From contig NC_065902.1 in the NCBI RefSeq assembly GCF_905147045.1, forward strand, positions 5,215,377-5,279,376: a stretch of 64,000 nt of DNA, written 5' to 3'. The notes under the pieces are model-generated. The model was not told the DNA's origin. It saw only the letters and a list, made by a program, of their open reading frames with translations, and ran no database searches. Positions 57,511 to 64,000 of the stretch are shown one piece after another. Every line of letters begins with the position of its first letter. Position 1 is the first letter of the stretch. This DNA comes from Nymphalis io. Its lineage: Eukaryota > Arthropoda > Insecta > Lepidoptera > Nymphalidae. The position numbers were made by a program, and so were the translations under genes.

Positions 57511-58690
57511 AGTAAAACTTTTTGTCTTTAAAATTAGACTAGCCTACACAAAACAGGTATACTCTTATTTGGTAGTGATTAACAAAATCTTTTAAAATAA
57601 ATACAGTTTATTTTTGTGAGAAGAATAGTAAGTGTTTAAGTACCTAAGTGTACAATGGATTTCATAAAGATAACTATTCAAATAACACATGTCTAACTAC
57701 CAAGAATGAATATTAAATACAATTTATTGTTTATCAACAGCAAACAATGCGTTAATCCACCTTAATTATATGTATGTGCCACATCACAGCCTGAATGAAG
57801 CAGCAATATAGCCCTCAGCGAGAACAATTATAAAGTGCACAGCTCTACCAAGTCAAATTAATACCCTTCGATGCAATCTAAGGCTATTGAAAAAGCATTT
57901 ATGTCTTGATGTATTTATTAAATTGTCGTAAGTAATTTACGAGGAAAGAACGAGTGCGTTCGGACGCTCACGTACCTGTGTGTTTATCATAATTGTCTTA
58001 AACAACCAATGAACGGATATAAAATAAACGGTGAAAAAATATGCATGATACTTATTTACTAATATCCCAAGACGTACAAGAAAGACGATTTTTGTCCCAT
58101 TTATCTACCAAAGCCAAATTATAGTGTATCCTATACACTAAAAAAAAATATCGTGTTCCATGAATACATAAACTACGTACTTTGATTAAAAACATAATAC
58201 GAGTTAGTTAACAGTAGATTTAAAACTGCCATAAAATCATTATATTTAATCAAAAAGAAAAAATACAATTTATATTTAATTAGTGCGCTGTTCTCTTGAG
58301 GTCGAGATTTACCTATCTCGCGCGAAGATATAATAGGAAGGTCGTCCAGAAAGTGTAACATGATATCTCGGCAAATATTATTAATGTCTAGAAAATATTT
58401 AATTTCAAATTAAGTAAAAAAAGAAGGTATTATTAAATCTACGTGATATGTAGATTTTTTTATTAGAAAATAAACGGTAAATTAAACGAACAAATGCGGT
58501 ATGCCGGGGACCGATCCGTTGGCGTACCAAGGAACCAGATATACAGCCTTGTCCCAACAATACGATGGGCTAATTATCTACTTAGATGATACAGATATCA
58601 AAAAATAAACCAATGGTAAATATAGTTATCAAAATTGGAATAAAACCCAAACCCTATTTACAATCAATTGTCAAAAAGAAACAGTAAATA
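57511..58690. other. AT-rich intergenic stretch
   Basis: Nothing recognisable. A GC-richer block at 58495-58560 has no frame or known repeat. Confidence 0.5.
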
Positions 58691-59060
58691 CATAATAATG
58701 TCCTCCAGACCGATTTCGGCCACGGCGGCCAATCCCAAGAGAGATTAGCCAACTACGCAGGAGATATTATAGTGCACGAGTGTGTGCGCAAACACAGGTG
58801 CACTCTCTATTCCCTAACTCTCATAATCCGATGGGAGGGCAATCCGACACGACCGGAAAGAGTTCAGGCGCAGGACCAACGGCATTACACGCTTTCCGAG
58901 GCACGGGAGTGTACACACTTCCAACTTGCAGACTCCGGGCTGCTACTGAGAATTTTCTGACAGAAAAACCCAATAACTTTTTATTGGTCCGACCTGGGAA
59001 TTGAACCACAGGACACCGAGTCTGTGGCCTTATATCAAGCCACTAGACCAACGAGGCAGT
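58691..59060 (-). repeat. Third-family tRNA-like SINE, minus strand, near complete
   Basis: The full body is present in minus order, from GTCCTCCAGACCGATTTCGG to CCACTAGACCAACGAGGC. CAGTAAATA at 58682-58690 and 59061-59069 is a 9-bp flanking direct repeat. The three overlapping frames here (58772-59009) are shadows. Confidence 0.9.
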
Positions 59061-59069
59061 CAGTAAATA

Positions 59070-60749
59070 TATATACTGTATATTGAAATGATGTTTGACA
59101 ATGACTAGTACTCATTCGCGGCAAATTTCGTGAAAAACCTAAGCTGAAGCTAAAAAAAACGTATATATAGTTTAATGATCAATCTTAAGCTTTTTTTCTC
59201 GCCTCGCTCAACAAAGGCCACGGAATACAATGCTTAGATCCTGATGGAGTCTTGTTTCCTTTCCGACTGACATTTGCATTAGACACATTACGTATCATTC
59301 TTGTTCCCATCAACTAACGCTTAGTTAGGCACAATAACATTGGAGAGGGTCGTTATTCAGACTTCGCATACCTGTAGCATTTGATGTAAGACGTTTGTAA
59401 GGGTTTTATAATATTAGCTTTATATTTGTATTGACATCATCTCATTAAACAATCTTAATTCAAAATTGTTTGACTTTGTTTTTGATTTAAAATCTTCGTG
59501 ACTTTCGCCTGAAAATATTTCCGTGTTCTGTGAAAGATAATATGAAATAAATTTTATATACAATATAATAAAATTACATCTCTTAAATTCCAAAATAATA
59601 ATCTAATAGACAACCTATTAGATTTTTAGTCAATAATAGGCAATGAGAGTAAAGTTTGAATGTTGAATTTGATTGGTTTCTATAGGTAAAAGGAAGTGTA
59701 AAATGGGGGAAGGTTTCTAGGTTATATTACTTCAGTCACGTGGACTGTGTTGTGTGACTGAGTTGCACGCGCTATCTTTCTTACACTATTTTTTTTATGG
59801 AAAATGTGATTAAATTAAAAGTAATAACGATATTGACTATAAAAACTTTATAATAATTTTCTAAAATCTCCATACAAAAATAAATGTAAATTTATTCAGT
59901 AAGAATTTGCAAAATTTCTGTATAAATAAAATAATTAAAAAATCCTAACTCAAAACAATGCTTTTGGTAATATTTTTTAAACGTTGTAAAATATTATTAT
60001 TTAAAAAAAATATATTTATAAAAGTTAAAATAAAATCATGTTATAGTTAGAATTGTAAACAAGTCTTTTCATGTTGTTAATTCTCTGCCAACCATAAAAC
60101 ATAAGATTGTAAACCCCATGTGCCTGTAGAGCTTACTGACTATACAAAGTATTGATATTTGCTAGGAAATATTATAGATGATGCCCAAACGATACCGCTT
60201 AAACCATACTGATCAATATGTTCAAAATTATCATAACAAAACTACTCATCAACTTTCATCTTCTGCGCCGTATGACTACGAGCTATAAGACACAAGTTAT
60301 TGGACAATGCAAACATTCAGACATGCGAAATATGCAAAATAACATATACGCTGTTGTCAAATAGTTTTTTTGTACAATTTTATTATTACAAAAAACAATT
60401 GAACTTTATTATTATTTTTTCTTCTTTTTCCTTCTCGTCCCTAATTTACACATCTATATTCATATACAACTTATCTTCACTTTTACATTTATATCTAATG
60501 GTACTTTATTTCACGGTACGTTTCTTCTTATTCTAAATATGTTCGTGAAGCGACTTCGAGGCTTAATTATTCAGGCGATTTTAATACAAGCCGTCAATAA
60601 TCGATCTTATGCAATTAAACCAATAACACATGAGCAAACGGACTCGTCTTGCTATAAAATATCTTGTTCCGCGTGAGATTGCAACATCCTTGCTTTTTAT
60701 AGAAAACTAGTAATGTTTAGAATAACGTCCGTGTCGACAAGCAACACGA
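59070..60749. other. AT-rich stretch upstream of the right-hand gene
   Basis: No gene or recognised repeat. 59735-59775 contains CAGTCAC/GTGACTG as a short inverted repeat. The frame at 60300-60536 is AT-driven and hydrophobic and looks like chance. Confidence 0.45.
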
Positions 60750-61021
60750 AGGTCTGCGAGTAAAACTAGTATAGAAAACTAGATTTCCACGTCCACGAGC
60801 GTTTAGAACGATTAGCTGCGAGAAACGTTTTGTTGATACGCTATCAGCTGTTCCGGCGCAGTTCGCCATGGTAGCGCGCCCTGAGCGCATGCGCACAGCG
60901 CTAAGCAGCTTACAGTTCCTTCGACGTCGTCGGAGTAACCCTTAACAAATTAATCTTATCAATCGAAAAAGTATTATATGTTATGTTTAAATATGAACAT
61001 GATCCTTAATCAAATATAATT
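60750..61021 (+). promoter_or_regulatory. CpG-rich promoter and 5' leader of the downstream gene
   Basis: About 60780-60935 is sharply CpG-rich against an AT-rich background. GCGCATGCGC at 60885-60894 is the palindromic consensus of NRF-1 (erect wing in flies). There is no TATA box nearby, so a dispersed housekeeping-type start is likely. Two short upstream ORFs are visible if the leader starts early: ATG 60868 (25 codons, TAA 60943-60945) and ATG 60978 (13 codons, TAA 61017-61019), the latter ending 2 bp before the main ATG. A third, ATG 60983, ends at TAA 61007-61009 in the main frame. Confidence 0.6.
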
Positions 61022-61279
61022 ATGTCGCGTACCGCACGGAAGTTTGTACGAGTGACGAAATTTTTACTTGCTGGTGTGACTATATTCTGTGTGAGCTGGA
61101 TGGCATGTGTCAATGAATGGCACTCAGGGGTTCGCTGGAAGGAACACCATAATGTACAAGAGAACCTCTCAACAATGCGCACCATTGTTGGATATTCCGA
61201 AGGCAAACAAGCTGAACTTGACAGACCTTCACCAGAGGCATGTAGCAGACTGCCTGCCTTTCCAAAAATCCCATTTCTT
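61022..61279 (+). CDS. First coding exon of a type II membrane protein, rest outside window
   Basis: 86 codons from ATG 61022 to a phase-0 donor CTT-GTAAGC (GT at 61280-61281). An in-frame TAA at 61007-61009 rules out an upstream extension within this exon. The product starts MSRTARKFVRVTK, with five basic residues before a hydrophobic segment at about residues 14-30 (FLLAGVTIFCVSWMACV). This predicts a signal anchor with cytosolic N-terminus and lumenal C-terminus. An N-L-S sequon at residue 48 lies on the lumenal side. The short tail, anchor and stem layout is typical of Golgi enzymes such as glycosyltransferases, but the catalytic domain is not in view and I do not recognise the protein. 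CpG-rich promoter sequence immediately upstream supports a real host gene. The intron is longer than 2.7 kb, as no further exon is evident before 64000. The opposite-strand frame is a shadow. Confidence 0.7.
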
Positions 61280-64000
61280 GTAAGCATTTCCATATTTATT
61301 TAATCTCTTATAGAACTCCTGAATCTATCGTTATCTTTTTAAGTAAAAAAATCTTTTTTCTTACCATTCAACCACGATATATTTAATTATATTGAAATAA
61401 AAACACATGTTACCTTTATTCTAATTTATTAAAAAAACGAGTTCAACCAAGGCAATGAGATTCTAACACTTATAAGCACATAAAAAGTTTAAATAGCACG
61501 TTTTATCTGTTCTGCAGTCTAACAAACGGCCATAAAGTTTTTTTTCTACAAAGAGCCTTTTGTACATGATAAAACACAACTCAATAGTTGCGTATTACAC
61601 TAGCCAATATATTTTTTAGATAAGCAAAAGAAGAATAATTTTTACGACTCGAGCGTAGCTAACATTAATTTTAAATTATTCAAAATATATATATATTTAA
61701 ACCCTATGTATATTATATATATAGGGTTGCTTTATTTTAATTCTTGATTGGACGCTTTGTTATTAACATTAAATGTTGATATGAATTAGTAAGGAACTCA
61801 TCATACGTATATGAATAAAACTTGCATTTTACCTTTTTTTTTTACTTGAAAACGAGCAAGATTTCACAATCATGCGGTCATTACTCCTCATTATTATGCC
61901 TATATTTGCAAGCTCTTTTATTACCCTGCCAACATCTAACAATATGTAGTTAGCACTTATTTTCGATGCAGCAATTAACGATACTTAACGCTTAAATCTT
62001 AACATAACATAATAATGTATATATGTATGATAATAGCAAAGACAAGAATGTGTGAGAGGATACGAATATAAGTATAATCTACTTGAATATATATAATTAT
62101 TATTCACCTTTACTTCCTGTCTATCTTAGTATTTTAGATGCATCGCAATATTGCATAAAATGCATAATGCATTCTAAGCCATAGGAGGCGCGCGCGCACG
62201 CATGAGTGGGTTGCCTTTAAAGGCACAAAACCTACGCCTATAGTTTTCGCCTTACAATTATTTTATATTATAGCGTACTTGGTGTAAAAAATATTTAAAT
62301 ATAAACGAAAAGTTCATATGATTAGTAATATTATACACATATACAATTTATGATCAAAGGTCTTAATTTTATTGGCTTGGAATTTTGACTAAATATATAT
62401 ATTTTATCTTAAAGTAATCGTGTTCGATGGCGAGTAAAATACGACATTTAGTAAAAACTTAGGTTAACCGTATATAGAAAGACGGACATTATTTTCAATA
62501 ACAATGCCATAATCGTTCCTAATAAAAATCCTATTATATGTTGGTATAATTAATTTTTCCCATCCCAGAAAATAATTATTACAATTTGAATTAAGTTCAA
62601 TAAACACAAAAAATGCCTTTTGCGCTGTCTTATGTGAATCTCATTAGTTTTATGCATATTCATACATTTTTAATCAAAATAATGAACTAGTATACTTAAA
62701 AAAATGAGTATATAACAATTCATTAACTTTCTTACCAGGTCAATGAACATGATAATCTTCTCAAATTATCTATCCCAATTTAAATACAACATCGGTACAA
62801 CCTGCATCAAAATAAAAATAATAGTTTCAATTTTAAATTTGAAAGAGAAAATAAAGTTTGCATTCTACGAGAATTATTGATTATTTATTTATCTCATGCT
62901 TAGTCAAAGACAAACATTTTGCATGTTCGGATGTATCTGCCATATGTGGTGCAGTGAAATGGTATAGCTCCAAACCTTTTCTATAAGAAGAGAGACTTTA
63001 ACCCATTTACAGGCTTTGTACCGTTTCGTATTCAAAGGAAAATATGTGTTAGATAAAATATAAGAAAATGGTTTTTCAACGTATTTATAATGCAAAGAGT
63101 TTAAAATATCGACTACGTAATAAAGACGTACCCACCAAGTGTAGAAATATAATTTTAAAAACCGTTTGTTTTTTTTTATAGTCTCGGGTTTGTTCACCTT
63201 TCGTAGATTTTTTATTTAATTTGGAGTTAATTATAATAAAAATAGTAGAAATACATGGAAAATTATAAAATCCTAATAAAAAAGATATACAATCATAGAT
63301 GTTTTACCAATATAAAAAAATGAAATAACATGAGTCATGTAATGCACATGACACTATTGCTAAAGATAAGCTTAAACTTGCTTTGTTGCACCAATACTGA
63401 TACATTGGAAGTCGAACGCAAAATAAATCGAAATCAATATCCAAGAGTATGTCTAATAGAAAGGCGCTGCCGCCGTGCGTGCGCGCATATCTATTACTTG
63501 GGGTGACCACACTGTACAATCGAAAATAATTTATATATTGCCCATACGTCGGGGTATGAAAATATAGTGAAACAATTCTTTTCAAAAATTCATGTTGATT
63601 ATGTTGCGGAAAGAATAACACTTTATAATATAATTATTTCATTCAATTTAAAATAATAATAATAAAATTAATAAAACTTATAAATAAACAGCATCGATCA
63701 GATTAATTTATCTATATATTTATATATTTTTAATGTATGTAAGTTATTGTATTCTCTCGTCTAGTAGTCTCTACATTGTAGTTGCGTCATAAACATGGAT
63801 TAGTTTTAGTTATATGTTTTAGTTTCGACAAAAGTATAAATATTAATTTCTTAATAATAATAAAAACAAATGTAATATTACAGAAAGTTTTTAATTGTTA
63901 AAACAAAATCTTGACTAATAACATAATGTTTAAAATTTAAATATAATTGTATAAAAACAAGTTTATAGAAGTATCTACTGAGATTAGAAAAAAAATACAT
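61280..64000 (+). other. Intron of the right-hand gene (inferred)
   Basis: It begins with a consensus donor GTAAGC. No clear coding exon is visible up to the window end. 62935-63020 holds a worn plus-strand Metulj-type SINE piece (GTGGTGCAGTGAAATGG, AGCTCCAAACCTTTTCT, TTACAGGCTTTGTACC). 62183-62235 has a (CG)n-like run and the palindrome GCCTTTAAAGGC. The minus frames at 62904-63197 and 63304-63621 show no recognisable domain. Confidence 0.5.

Noticed and set aside
61006..61293. 95-codon minus-strand frame opposite the first exon
   Set aside because: The plus-strand frame has the promoter-like patch, donor site, signal anchor and sensible start. The minus frame has none of these.
63304..63621. 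105-codon minus-strand frame
   Set aside because: It is hydrophobic and serine-rich from AT-rich DNA, with no family recognised and no start or splice support. It lies in the inferred intron.

Overview
The window looks like lepidopteran nuclear DNA, most likely from a nymphalid butterfly. The background is very AT-rich and has almost no long reading frames. It holds many copies of tRNA-derived SINEs of the type known as Metulj in Heliconius and relatives, a second tRNA-Glu-like SINE, a third tRNA-like SINE, and a dispersed LINE-tail-type repeat common in butterflies. The species assignment rests on recognising these families from memory and is an inference.

Layout. 1-22150 is intergenic or intronic DNA with one intact tRNA-Leu(UAA) gene (1266-1349), scattered SINEs, a 3'-end relict of an R1-clade retrotransposon (9363-9533), a LINE-like 3' end (18022-18215) and a second R1-clade ORF2 relict (19897-20375). 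22167-27833 (minus strand) is a near-full-length R1-clade non-LTR retrotransposon, bounded by a perfect 16-bp target-site duplication. It has a complete ORF1 (gag-like, three zinc knuckles) and an ORF2 (APE endonuclease, reverse transcriptase, C-terminal zinc knuckle) broken by one frameshift. 27850-60800 is again repeat-rich non-coding DNA. It holds two further LINE relicts (34395-34990 jockey/CR1-like; 43420-43640 RTE-like), a back-to-back inverted SINE pair (36836-37440), nested repeats (46048-46480), a 54-bp TA microsatellite and several near-perfect hairpins. 60750-61279 carries a CpG-rich promoter-like patch with an NRF-1-type palindrome and the first coding exon of a plus-strand host gene (type II membrane protein). 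The rest of that gene lies beyond the window.

How the parts work together. The only functional units I can support are the tRNA gene, the first exon at the right edge, and the retrotransposon. In the retrotransposon, ORF1 protein would bind element RNA. ORF2 would be translated by reinitiation at an ATGA overlap, nick the target and copy the RNA. A 3'-terminal stem-loop shared with the 9.4-kb relict may be its recognition site. The SINEs depend on LINE enzymes supplied in trans. Most other open frames are antisense or SINE shadows. A few small frames (21582-21761, 8737-9063, 39600-39773) are listed as unproven.
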